The notes under the pieces were generated by a model that saw only the letters and a program-made list of their open reading frames with translations, was not told the DNA's origin and ran no database searches. The translations under genes were made by a program, and so were the position numbers. Positions 50,976 to 59,171 of a stretch of 64,000 nt of DNA are shown one piece after another; within the stretch, counting starts at the first letter, position 1, and each line of letters begins with the position of its first letter. This DNA is from Betaproteobacteria bacterium. Its GTDB lineage: Bacteria; Pseudomonadota; Gammaproteobacteria; Burkholderiales; Burkholderiaceae_C. The stretch is from the NCBI GenBank assembly GCA_016704535.1, contig JADIZZ010000008.1, positions 1-64,000 on the forward strand, given 5' to 3'.

Positions 50976-51005
50976 GCATTCCGCCCCGCCACCTACAATC
51001 CCCCG

Positions 51006-52106
51006 ATGCCGATTTCCCCCATCCCCGAGCTCGTCGCCGAGCTGGCCGCGGGCCGCATGGTGATCCTGGTCGACGAAGAAGACCGCGAGAACGAGGGCGA
51101 CCTGGTGCTGGCGGCCGAGCACGTCACGCCCGAGGCCATCAACTTCATGGCCCGCCACGCGCGCGGCCTGATCTGCCTGACGCTGACGCGCGAGCGCTGC
51201 GAACACCTGCAGCTGCGCCCCATGGCCAGCCGCAACGGCACCAAGCACGGCACCGCGTTCACGGTGTCGATCGAGGCCGCCACCGGCGTCACCACCGGCA
51301 TCTCGGCCGCCGACCGCGCGCGCACCGTGCAGGTGGCCGTGGCGCGCGACACGCTGGCGTCCGATCTCGTGCAGCCCGGCCACGTCTTCCCGCTGCAGGC
51401 GCAGGACGGTGGCGTGCTCATGCGCGCCGGCCACACCGAAGCCGGCTGCGACCTCGCCGGCATGGCAGGGCTGATGCCCGCCGCCGTGATCTGCGAGGTG
51501 ATGAAGGACGACGGCACCATGGCGCGCCTGCCCGACCTGCAGGTCTTCGCGCAGGAACACGGCCTGAAGATCGGCACCATCGCCGACCTCATCGGCTACC
51601 GCAGCCGCAACGAGACGCTGATCGAACGCCTGGGCGCACGCACGCTGCACACGCCGCAGGGCGACTTCCAATGCACCGCCTTCCACGACAAGAGCGGCGG
51701 CCTGCATCTGGCGCTCACCCACGGCCAGTGGGCCGCCGCCGACGAAGTGCCGGTGCGCGTGCACGAACCCTTCACCGCCATCGACCTGCTCGATGCGCGC
51801 GGCAACGGCCATTCCTGGCCGCTGCCCACCGCACTGCAGGCACTGAGGGCCGGCCCCTGCGGCGTGGCCGTGCTGCTGAACTGCACCGGCGACACCGCCG
51901 CGCTGATGCCGCAGCTGCTGCCCGAGCGCCGCACCGTCGTCGCACCGCGCGCGCAGATGGACCTGCGCACCTACGGCGTGGGCGCGCAGATCCTGCGCCA
52001 GCTGGGCGTCACGCGCATGCGGCTGCTGGGCAGCCCGCGCCGCATGCCCAGCATGACGGGCTACGGCCTCGAGATCACGGGCTTCACCGCCGCCCCCCAG
52101 GCCTGA
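51006..52106 (+). CDS. ribBA: DHBP synthase fused to degenerate GTP cyclohydrolase II
   Basis: The N-terminal domain (1-205) makes 3,4-dihydroxy-2-butanone 4-phosphate for riboflavin: DEEDRENEGDLVLAAEHVTPE, MRAGHTEAGCDLA and YRSRNE are its active-site motifs. The C-terminal domain (about 210-360) has the cyclohydrolase II fold but lacks the zinc cysteines: where RVHSEC..GD...CDCG is expected, the sequence is RVHEPFTAIDLLDARG. So GTP cyclohydrolase activity is probably absent and a separate RibA is needed; this RibBX-like form is known in proteobacteria. ATG 51006; 36 bases before ribH. No FMN riboswitch upstream. Confidence 0.92.
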   Translation: MPISPIPELVAELAAGRMVILVDEEDRENEGDLVLAAEHVTPEAINFMARHARGLICLTLTRERCEHLQLRPMASRNGTKHGTAFTVSIEAATGVTTGISAADRARTVQVAVARDTLASDLVQPGHVFPLQAQDGGVLMRAGHTEAGCDLAGMAGLMPAAVICEVMKDDGTMARLPDLQVFAQEHGLKIGTIADLIGYRSRNETLIERLGARTLHTPQGDFQCTAFHDKSGGLHLALTHGQWAAADEVPVRVHEPFTAIDLLDARGNGHSWPLPTALQALRAGPCGVAVLLNCTGDTAALMPQLLPERRTVVAPRAQMDLRTYGVGAQILRQLGVTRMRLLGSPRRMPSMTGYGLEITGFTAAPQA

Positions 52107-52142
52107 ACCCCCGCAGGCCGCACGCGGCCGGAAGGACACACC

Positions 52143-52607
52143 ATGAAAGACGCCGACCAAGGCGATGCCGGTGAACTGATCGGCGAGGGCCTGCGCATCG
52201 GCATCGTGCAGGCGCGCTTCAACGCCGATCTCACCGACAAGCTGGCCCAGGCCTGCCTGGCCGAACTGGACAGGCTGGACGTCGAGGACAGCGACATCAA
52301 GCATGTCGTCGTGCCCGGCGCACTGGAAATTCCAGTGGCGCTGAAGGCGATGGCCGAGAGCGGCGAGTACGACGCGCTGGTGGCGCTGGGCTGCATCATC
52401 CGCGGCGAGACCTACCACTTCGAGCTGGTGGCCAACGAGAGCGGCGCCGGGGTCGCGCGCGTGTCGCTGGACACCGGCGTGCCCGTCGCCAACGCCATCC
52501 TCACCGTCGAAGACGAGGCCCAGGCCTGGGCCCGCGCCGAGGACAAGGGCCGCGAAGCCGCCCGCGTGGCGGTAGAGATGGCCAACCTGCTGGAAGACCT
52601 GTCATGA
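52143..52607 (+). CDS. ribH: 6,7-dimethyl-8-ribityllumazine synthase
   Basis: Penultimate step of riboflavin synthesis; forms 60-mer or pentamer assemblies. 154 residues with RIGIVQARFNADLTDKL, VPGALEIPVALKAMA and GCIIRGETYHFELVANE, the substrate-binding segments and catalytic His. ATG 52143 with AGGA upstream. The stop overlaps the nusB start (ATGA), the usual ribH-nusB coupling in proteobacteria. Confidence 0.96.
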   Translation: MKDADQGDAGELIGEGLRIGIVQARFNADLTDKLAQACLAELDRLDVEDSDIKHVVVPGALEIPVALKAMAESGEYDALVALGCIIRGETYHFELVANESGAGVARVSLDTGVPVANAILTVEDEAQAWARAEDKGREAARVAVEMANLLEDLS

Positions 52608-53140
52608 GCGACCCGCAGGGCCCCGGCGCCTCGGCGCCGGCGAACGCACCTTCCAAGGCGCAGGCCGAGGGCAAGCCTGCCACCAAGCCGCCCGCCAAGC
52701 GCGCGGCGCCGAAGTCGGCGCGCCGGCGCTCGCGCGAATTCGCGCTGCAGGGCCTGTACCGCTGGCTCATCGCCGGCGGCGACGCCGCGGCGGCCGAAGC
52801 CGATGTGCGTGAACTCGACGGCTTCGACAAGTGCGACCGCGCGCATTTCGACGCGCTGCTGCGTGGCGGCATCGAGCAGGCCGCCGCGCTCGACGCCGTG
52901 CTGGTGCGCCACATCGACCGCAAGACCTCGCTGCTGAGCCCGGTGGAGCACGCGGTGCTGATGATCGGCGTCTACGAGCTGATGCACTGTGTCGAGATCC
53001 CTTACCGCGTGGCCATCAACGAGGCGGTGGAACTGGCCAAGAGCTTCGGTGGTACCGACGGCCACAAGTACGTCAACGGCGTGCTCGACAAGTGCGCCAC
53101 CGACCTGCGCCCGAACGAGGCGCGGCCGGTTCGCCGCTGA
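52604..53140 (+). CDS. nusB: Transcription antitermination factor NusB
   Basis: Binds boxA RNA with NusE in rRNA antitermination. 178 residues: an N-terminal 40-residue Ala/Pro/Lys-rich extension (SAPANAPSKAQAEGKPATKPP) typical of Burkholderiales, then RRRSREFALQGLYRWLI, and the C-terminal IPYRVAINEAVELAKSFGGTDGHKYVNGVLDK. Four-base overlap with ribH. Confidence 0.95.
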   Translation: MSDPQGPGASAPANAPSKAQAEGKPATKPPAKRAAPKSARRRSREFALQGLYRWLIAGGDAAAAEADVRELDGFDKCDRAHFDALLRGGIEQAAALDAVLVRHIDRKTSLLSPVEHAVLMIGVYELMHCVEIPYRVAINEAVELAKSFGGTDGHKYVNGVLDKCATDLRPNEARPVRR

Positions 53141-53160
53141 ATGGGACCGAAGGCCGCGCC

Positions 53161-54357
53161 TTGATCCGCACCGCCAGCCGGCTCGACCGCATCGAGCCCT
53201 TCTACGTGATGGAGTGCGCCAAGGCAGCCGACGCCATCGCGCGAAGCCCGGCCTGCGACCCGGCTCTGGGCGGCACGCCGATGATCTACCTGAACATCGG
53301 CGAGCCCGACTTCACCGCCGCGCCCGCGGTGCAGCGCGCTGCGCAAGCGGCCATCGCTGCCGGCACCACGCAGTACACGCACGCCACCGGGCTGCCGGCG
53401 CTGCGCGAGCGCATTGCAGGCTGGTACGGCACACGCTTCGGCATCGACGTCGATCCGGCGCGCATCGTCGTCACGGCCGGTGCTTCGGCAGCGCTGCAGC
53501 TCGTCACGCTGGCGCTCTTCGAGCCCGGTGACGAGGTGCTGATGCCCGACCCCAGCTACCCCTGCAACCGCCATTTCGTCACCGCCGCCGGCGCCACGCC
53601 GCGGCTGATGCCGGCCACGGCGGCGGCGCGTTTCCAGCCCGACGCCGCATCGGTGGCTGCCGCCTGGGGCCCAGCAACGCGCGGCGTGCTGCTGGCGTCG
53701 CCCAGCAACCCTACGGGCACCTCGATCGCCCCCGACGAGATGGCCGCCATCGTGCAGGCCGTGCGCGCGCGCCGCGGCGTGACCATCGTCGACGAGATCT
53801 ACCTCGGGCTGAGCTACGACGAGGCCTACGGCCACAGCGCGCTGGCCCTGGGAGATGGGTTCGGTGGCGACGTCATCAGCATCAACAGCTTCAGCAAGTA
53901 CTTCGGCATGACCGGCTGGCGCCTGGGCTGGATGGTGCTGCCGCCCGAACTGGTGGCGCCCGTCGAGAAGCTGGCGCAGAACCTCTACATCTGTGCCAGC
54001 AGCGTGGCGCAGCACGCGGCACTGGCCTGCTTCGAGCCCGAATCGCTGGACGCCTACGAACAGCGCCGCACGGAATTCCGCCGCCGGCGCGACTTCATCT
54101 TGCCGGCGCTGAATCAACTCGGCCTAGCCGTGCCCGTCGAACCCGACGGTGCCTTCTACGTCTGGTTCGACTGCAGCCGGTTCAGCGCCAGCAGTTGGGA
54201 CTTCTGCTTCGACCTGATGGACCGCGCCCATGTCGCGCTGACCCCGGGCCGCGATTTCGGCCCGGCACAGGCGGAACGCTTCGTTCGGCTGTCCTTCGCC
54301 AGCTCGATGGCGCAGCTGGAAACCGCCTGCGAAAGGCTGGCACGCGTACTGCGGTAA
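53161..54357 (+). CDS. Class I/II aminotransferase
   Basis: PLP-dependent aminotransferase of 398 residues, AspC/alanine-type subgroup; the exact substrate is not clear. YLNIGEPDFTAAPAVQRA, GASAALQLVTLALFEPGDEVLMPDPSYPCN, SPSNPTGTSI, VDEIYLGLSYD and NSFSKYFGMTGWRLGW (cofactor Lys) are all present. The start is probably TTG 53161 (LIRTASRLDRIEPF); ATG 53209 would cut conserved N-terminal sequence. It follows nusB by 20 bases, so it is likely cotranscribed, an arrangement seen in related Burkholderiales. Confidence 0.88.
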   Translation: MIRTASRLDRIEPFYVMECAKAADAIARSPACDPALGGTPMIYLNIGEPDFTAAPAVQRAAQAAIAAGTTQYTHATGLPALRERIAGWYGTRFGIDVDPARIVVTAGASAALQLVTLALFEPGDEVLMPDPSYPCNRHFVTAAGATPRLMPATAAARFQPDAASVAAAWGPATRGVLLASPSNPTGTSIAPDEMAAIVQAVRARRGVTIVDEIYLGLSYDEAYGHSALALGDGFGGDVISINSFSKYFGMTGWRLGWMVLPPELVAPVEKLAQNLYICASSVAQHAALACFEPESLDAYEQRRTEFRRRRDFILPALNQLGLAVPVEPDGAFYVWFDCSRFSASSWDFCFDLMDRAHVALTPGRDFGPAQAERFVRLSFASSMAQLETACERLARVLR

Positions 54358-54447
54358 CGGCAAGACACGTGACAACGGGTTAAGGCGAGGCAAAGCAGGC
54401 CATTTTCGAGGCTTGGCGGGGTCGGGCGTCGCGTAAGCTGACCTGCT

Positions 54448-56175
54448 GTGGCTTACAACCTCTTCCAGCGGCGTGCCAGGAGCGACGGCACGGTGTCCGA
54501 ATTTGCGGCAACCGTGCCGTCCTTGCCTGCCGACGCCGGCACGGCCGCGCAGTTTGCGCCTGCCGACGGCGGCCCCAACACCGACCTCGCACCATCGGTG
54601 CCCGATCTGGCCCCGGCCTACGTGCCCAGCGACCTCGGCGCCGACAGTCTACCCGCCCCCGAGGCCGATCTGGAGCAGCAACCCACCACCTCGCACATCG
54701 GCCGCTATGCGCTGAAGGGTCTGCTCGGCCACGGCGGCCTGGGCCAGGTGCATGAAGCCTGGGATCCGCTGCTGTCGCGCTCGGTGGCAGTGAAGACGCT
54801 GCAGCTGAACGTGCCCACGCCCGAACGGGTCTCGCTCGACGGCCTCTTCCTGAACGAGGCACGGGCGGCGGCCGGCCTGTCGCATCCGAACATCGTCACC
54901 ATCCACGATGCCGGGCTGTCGGCCGGCGGTGTCTACATCGCGATGGAGCGCCTGCACGGTTGCGACCTGCGCCAGCGCATGGCTGGCGGCTGGCAACCCA
55001 CGCCGGGCGAGGCCGCGCTGCTGGTACGGCGCGTGGCTGACGCGCTGGCCTACGCGCACGCCCAGGGCGTGGTGCATTGCGACATCAAGCCGGCGAACAT
55101 CTTCCTGACCAGACGCGACAAGCCCAAGGTGCTGGACTTCGGCATCGCCCGCGTCGCCCACAGCGCGGCGCCGCCGGCGCTGGATGGCGCGGTGGCCGGC
55201 TCGCCGCACTACCTGGCGCCCGAACAGCTGCAAGGCGGCCCGGTGGACTCCCGCACCGACGTGCACGGCCTCGGTGTGGTGTTCTACGAGCTGCTGACCT
55301 TCCGCAAGGCCTTCAGCGGCGACAGCGTCGAGCAGATCACCACCGCCGTGCTCACCAACCACCCGGCGTTGGCACACGAGGTGAAGAGCGGTGTGCCGCG
55401 CACGCTGTCCAACATCGCCGCCAAGGCCATGGAGCGCGACCCGGCACAGCGCTACCAGAGCGCCGGAGAGATGGCGCACGAACTGCGCCGCTGGATAGAC
55501 CGCCACAGCGGCCACCAGGCGCCGACTCCCGCGGCGATGCCGGCACCCTCGGCCGACCCCGGCCACACCCGGCCCCGGCGCACGCCGCGCCGCCGCGCGC
55601 CGCATGCCGGCCTGGTGGCACTGCTGGTGGTGCTGGGTGCGGGCGCCGGGATGACGGCGGTCTGGCGTGCGCGCACGCCGGCCACGCCAGTGCCCAGCAC
55701 GGCACTGTCGCCCCCGGTCGGCACGGCCAGCCCCGCCGGCGCCGCGCCAGCCGCCGCGGGAGTACCCGTGTCCACCGAGCCCCAGGCAGCACCCAGCGAA
55801 ACCGGCGCGACCCCACCGACGCAGGCCGACGCGGCTGCCTCGCCGTCCGCCGTCGAAACGCGTGCCGCCACGGCCCCGCGCCCCGCCGCGGCGCCGCTGC
55901 GGCCACGTGCCGGCGCGGCACGCCCGGCAGCCGCCGTCAACACGGCGGCGGCCGCGCCGCTGGCGACCGGCGTGCTGCGGCTGGCCATCAGCCCCTGGGG
56001 TGAAGTCGAGATCGACGGCCGGCGTGCCGGCACCACGCCGCCGCTGAACCAGCTGCAGCTGACCGAGGGCTCGCACACCATCACCGTGCACAACGCCGAC
56101 TTCCCGCCGCACATCGTCACCGTGCAGGTCAGCGCCGACCGGCCCGCCGTCGTGCGCCACCGCTTCGGGCAGTGA
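54448..56175 (+). CDS. Ser/Thr protein kinase with PEGA domain
   Basis: A 575-residue single-pass kinase. An 80-residue acidic, Pro-rich N-terminus precedes the kinase domain (about 85-350): GHGGLGQVHEAWD loop, VAVK (Lys near 116), HCDIKPANIF (Asp near 212) and DFG (near 230). The Arg of HRD is Cys, so it is a non-RD kinase that may not need loop phosphorylation. A membrane segment lies at about 389-406, then an Ala/Pro-rich periplasmic linker and a C-terminal PEGA domain (ISPWGEVEIDGRRAGTTPPLNQLQLTEGSHTITV). GTG 54448. Overlaps the TssQ-like gene by four bases, linking it to type VI secretion signalling by context. Confidence 0.9.
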   Translation: MAYNLFQRRARSDGTVSEFAATVPSLPADAGTAAQFAPADGGPNTDLAPSVPDLAPAYVPSDLGADSLPAPEADLEQQPTTSHIGRYALKGLLGHGGLGQVHEAWDPLLSRSVAVKTLQLNVPTPERVSLDGLFLNEARAAAGLSHPNIVTIHDAGLSAGGVYIAMERLHGCDLRQRMAGGWQPTPGEAALLVRRVADALAYAHAQGVVHCDIKPANIFLTRRDKPKVLDFGIARVAHSAAPPALDGAVAGSPHYLAPEQLQGGPVDSRTDVHGLGVVFYELLTFRKAFSGDSVEQITTAVLTNHPALAHEVKSGVPRTLSNIAAKAMERDPAQRYQSAGEMAHELRRWIDRHSGHQAPTPAAMPAPSADPGHTRPRRTPRRRAPHAGLVALLVVLGAGAGMTAVWRARTPATPVPSTALSPPVGTASPAGAAPAAAGVPVSTEPQAAPSETGATPPTQADAAASPSAVETRAATAPRPAAAPLRPRAGAARPAAAVNTAAAAPLATGVLRLAISPWGEVEIDGRRAGTTPPLNQLQLTEGSHTITVHNADFPPHIVTVQVSADRPAVVRHRFGQ

Positions 56176-56571
56176 AGACGATGAAACCCACGCTTACCCT
56201 GCTGATGGCCGCCCTGCTCGTGGGCTGTGCCGCGACGCCGGTCCCGCCCGCGCCCGCCAGCGGCCTGGCTGAACAGATGGAGCGGCCCGCCGAGCGCCTG
56301 CTCGTCGAAGGCATCCGCGCCTACGACGACGGCCAGTACCCGCAGGCCGAGGCCGCGCTGCGCAAGGCGCTGCAGACGGGCCTGCGCAGCGGCCGCGACC
56401 AGGCCAGCGCGCACAAGCTGCTGGCGTTCATCACCTGCACCAGTGAACGGCCGACCGACTGCGAGGCCGCCTTCCGCGCCGCGCGCGCGGCCGACCCGAC
56501 GTTCGTGCTCAGCCGGTCCGAAGCCGGCCACCCGCTGTGGGGGGCCGGTGTACCGCAAGGCGCTGCCCTAG
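56172..56571 (+). CDS. tssQ: TssQ-like type VI secretion-associated lipoprotein, one frame break
   Basis: A short lipoprotein (about 132 residues) with lipobox LLVGC, then a TPR-like pair of helices: RLLVEGIRAYDDGQYPQAEAALRKALQTGL and QASAHKLLAFITCTSERPTDCEAAFRAARAADPTFVLSRSEAGHPLWG. This layout and the final GHPLWGPVYR match the TssQ family. Six Gs at 56539-56544 shift the frame; five would give GPVYRKALP and stop at 56571. As read, the frame runs on to 56768 through the next gene, which is implausible. Overlaps the kinase stop by four bases; no other type VI genes are in the window. Confidence 0.75.
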
Positions 56572-56665
56572 CCGCGCGCGCCGGCGCGGACACGGCCGCC
56601 GCCCGACACACCCGGGCACGAGCCTTCCGCGGCGCGCCACACGCCCGGCGACATAATCGCCGTCG

Positions 56666-57079
56666 ATGTCGCCCGCCGCACCGAACGCTGCACCCTTTCG
56701 CCATACGCTGCGTGTCTACTGGGAAGACACCGATGCCGGCGGCGTCGTGTTCTACGCCAACTACCTGAAGTTTTTCGAACGTGCCCGCACCGAATGGCTG
56801 CGCCACCTTGGCGTGGGCCAGCAGGCGCTGCGCGAGGCCACCGGCGCGATCTTCGTCGTCACCGAGACGCAGCTGCGCTACCTGGCGCCGGCGCGGCTGG
56901 ACGACAGCCTCGACATCACCGTGGCATTGCGTCAGCTCGGGCCCGCGTCGATGACGCTGGCGCAGCAGGCCTGGCGCGGCAGCACGCTGCTGGCAGAAGG
57001 CGACATCCGCATCGGCTGCGTCGATCACGGAACCTTCCGGCCACGCCGCATTCCGAACGAAGTCACCCGCACCCTATGA
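56666..57079 (+). CDS. ybgC: Tol-Pal-associated acyl-CoA thioesterase
   Basis: A 137-residue hotdog-fold thioesterase, the usual first gene of the tol operon. RVYWEDTDAGGVVFYANYLKFFERARTEWLR is the 4HBT active-site motif with catalytic Asp. Membrane-associated, acts on short- or medium-chain acyl-CoA or acyl carrier protein. ATG 56666; its stop overlaps the tolQ start (ATGA), so the assignment by context is strong. Confidence 0.94.
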   Translation: MSPAAPNAAPFRHTLRVYWEDTDAGGVVFYANYLKFFERARTEWLRHLGVGQQALREATGAIFVVTETQLRYLAPARLDDSLDITVALRQLGPASMTLAQQAWRGSTLLAEGDIRIGCVDHGTFRPRRIPNEVTRTL

Positions 57080-57783
57080 ACCAAGACCTGTCGATCACCG
57101 CCCTCATCCTGCAGGCCAGCCTGGTGGTTCAGCTCGTGATGGCCGGCCTGGTGCTGACCTCGCTAACCAGCTGGACGGTGATCTTCGGCAAAGTCTTCGG
57201 CCTGAAACGCGTGCGCAACAGCAACGACGAGTTCGAGCGCGAGTTCTGGTCTGGCCGCAGCCTCACCGAGCTGAACACCGCGGTGGCCGGCAAGGCGCAC
57301 ACGGCGCCGATGGAACGCATCTTCGCCAGCGGCATGCGCGAATTCCTGAAGCTGCGCGAAAAGCGGCTGGACCCCGGTGCACAACTCGACGGCGCACGTC
57401 GTGCGATGCGCGCGAGTTTCCAGCGTGAGTTGGACGTCATCGAGAGCAACCTCAGCTTCCTGGCCAGCGTGGGCTCGGTGTCGCCTTACGTGGGCCTCTT
57501 CGGCACCGTGTGGGGCATCATGCACGCCTTCGTCGGCCTGTCGAACATGACGCAGGTGACGCTGGCCACCGTGGCCCCGGGCATCGCCGAGGCGCTGGTG
57601 GCCACGGCCATCGGCCTCTTCGCCGCCATCCCCGCCGTGGTGGCCTACAACCGCTTCGCGCGCGACATCGACCGCATCGCCATCCAGCTGGAAACCTTCA
57701 TCGAAGAATTCAGCAACATCCTGCAGCGCAACGCGGGCGCCAGCGGCGCGACGACGCAGGTGATGGGCTCCGGCACTCGCTGA
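57076..57783 (+). CDS. tolQ: Tol-Pal system proton channel subunit TolQ
   Basis: MotA/TolQ/ExbB-family inner-membrane protein of 235 residues with three membrane segments (about 12-34, 133-155, 170-195). SNLSFLASVGSVSPYVGLFGTVWGIMHAF and ATVAPGIAEALVATAIGLFAAIPAVVAYN are the channel-forming signatures. With TolR it uses the proton gradient to drive TolA during cell division. ATG 57076. A 78-base gap holding a repeat separates it from tolR. Confidence 0.96.
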   Translation: MNQDLSITALILQASLVVQLVMAGLVLTSLTSWTVIFGKVFGLKRVRNSNDEFEREFWSGRSLTELNTAVAGKAHTAPMERIFASGMREFLKLREKRLDPGAQLDGARRAMRASFQRELDVIESNLSFLASVGSVSPYVGLFGTVWGIMHAFVGLSNMTQVTLATVAPGIAEALVATAIGLFAAIPAVVAYNRFARDIDRIAIQLETFIEEFSNILQRNAGASGATTQVMGSGTR

Positions 57784-57785
57784 CA

Positions 57786-57850
57786 TGGGGCCCCTAGCTC
57801 ACTTCGTTCGCGTCCCCCGAGGGGAGCGTAAGCGCCTTCGGGCGGCCGTG
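57786..57850. repeat. GC-rich intergenic palindromic repeat inside the tol operon
   Basis: GGGGCCCC near 57786-57793, then CTCACTTCGTTCGCG, CCCCCGAGGGG (57825-57835) and GCGCCTTCGGGCGGC. The block has three small palindromes and looks like the interspersed repeats that dot intergenic spaces in Rubrivivax/Leptothrix-type genomes. I see no second copy in this window, so the repeat nature is inference. Its place between tolQ and tolR, normally almost joined, is odd. Confidence 0.5.
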
Positions 57851-57861
57851 CGGCGCTGACC

Positions 57862-58287
57862 ATGCCGCAAGTCACCCACCGCGGCCGCGGCCGCCGCTCG
57901 ATGAACGAGATCAACATGGTGCCGTTCATCGACGTCATGCTGGTGCTGTTGATCATCTTCATGGTCACGGCACCACTCATCACCACCGGCGTCGTCGACC
58001 TGCCCACCGTGGGCAAGAGCGCGCAGCGGCCGGGCAGCGTGATCGAGGTCATCGTCGGCACCGACGAGAAGCTGCGCCTGCGCGTCGACCAGCAGGAACC
58101 GGCGGCCGTGGCGCTGCAGCAGCTGGCCGCGCGCGTGCGTGAACAGCAGCGCGGCGACGCCAACGTGCCGGTGGTCATCAGCGCCGACAAGAGCGTGCGC
58201 TATGAAAACGTGGTGCGCGTGATGGACACGCTGCAGCGCGCCGGCGTCAAGCGTGTGGGCCTGTCGGTGAAACAGGGCGTCAGCTGA
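57862..58287 (+). CDS. tolR: Tol-Pal system protein TolR
   Basis: ExbD/TolR family, 141 residues: short cytoplasmic start, one membrane segment (about 18-40, VPFIDVMLVLLIIFMVTAPL) with the proton-carrying Asp in PFIDVMLV, and a periplasmic domain ending VVRVMDTLQRAGVKRVGLSV. ATG 57862. Partner of TolQ; tolA follows five bases after the stop. Confidence 0.95.
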   Translation: MPQVTHRGRGRRSMNEINMVPFIDVMLVLLIIFMVTAPLITTGVVDLPTVGKSAQRPGSVIEVIVGTDEKLRLRVDQQEPAAVALQQLAARVREQQRGDANVPVVISADKSVRYENVVRVMDTLQRAGVKRVGLSVKQGVS

Positions 58288-58292
58288 CGGCC

Positions 58293-59171
58293 ATGGCGCA
58301 GGCCGGTGCCCTGCCGATGGCGCACGACGCGCTGCTGCCGCGCCCGCCCGGCGGCAACGGCCCCGGTGCCGCGCTGGCGCTGCTGGTGCACGCGGGCCTG
58401 TTGGCAGCGCTGACGGTGTCGGTCGACTGGCGCGCCCGCACGCCCGACGTGGTGAGCGCCGAGCTCTGGGCCAGCGTGCCGCAGGCCGCCGCGCCACCGG
58501 CTCCCGTGACAGCGCCCCAGCCCACACCGGCGCCGCCGCCTGTCGCAGCCGCACCTGCCCCCACGCCGGCACCCGCACCGCCCAAAGCGGCACCGCCGCC
58601 GGCCGAGCCCGACATTGCCACACAGCGCGCCGAACGCCGCAAGGACGAGGCCGATCGCAAGAAGGCCGAAGCCGAGGCCGAAACGGAGCGCAAGCGCCTG
58701 GCCGCCGACAAGAAGCGCTCCGAAGACGAGAAGGCGAAACGCGAACAGGCCGCGCAAGCTGCGCGCGAAGCCCAGGCCCAGGAAGAACGCCTGGCAAAGC
58801 AGCGCGAGGAAAACCTGCGCCGCATGATGAGCCAGGCCGGCGGCGTGACGGGCGGCACCGGCCCGGCCACCAGCACCGGCACGGCGGCGCAGAGTGCGGC
58901 GCCTTCAGCGGCCTACGCCGGGCGGCTGGTGGCGCTGATCCGCAACAACCTGGTCTTCACCGGCACCACGCCCGACAACAACGCTGCCGAGGTGGAAGTC
59001 AACACCACGCCCAGCGGCACCATCCTCTCGCACCGGCTGCTCAAGAGCAGCGGGCACAAGGACTGGGACGAGGCCGTGCTGCGCGCCATCGACCGCACGC
59101 CGGCGCTGCCGCGCGACGTCGACGGCCGCGTGCCGTCACGGCTGGTGATCACCTTCCGGCCTCGCGAGTGA
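58293..59171 (+). CDS. tolA: Tol-Pal system protein TolA (TonB-like C-terminus)
   Basis: A 292-residue energy transducer: one membrane segment (about 26-42), Ala/Pro-rich stretch, a long charged helix (about 100-180, TQRAERRKDEADRKKAEAEAETERKRLAADKKR-type sequence) and a C-terminal TonB/TolA domain (VALIRNNLVFTGTTPDNNAAEVEVNTTPSGTI; SSGHKDWDEAVLRAI). It bridges the envelope from TolQR to Pal. tolB and pal, which normally follow, are missing; instead the convergent FAD oxidoreductase gene overlaps the last 36 bases. Confidence 0.93.
   Translation: MAQAGALPMAHDALLPRPPGGNGPGAALALLVHAGLLAALTVSVDWRARTPDVVSAELWASVPQAAAPPAPVTAPQPTPAPPPVAAAPAPTPAPAPPKAAPPPAEPDIATQRAERRKDEADRKKAEAEAETERKRLAADKKRSEDEKAKREQAAQAAREAQAQEERLAKQREENLRRMMSQAGGVTGGTGPATSTGTAAQSAAPSAAYAGRLVALIRNNLVFTGTTPDNNAAEVEVNTTPSGTILSHRLLKSSGHKDWDEAVLRAIDRTPALPRDVDGRVPSRLVITFRPRE

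Noticed and set aside
50914..51005. FMN riboswitch before ribBA
   Set aside because: Only 30 bases separate the terminator from the ribBA start, and no FMN aptamer core is visible there or before ribD.
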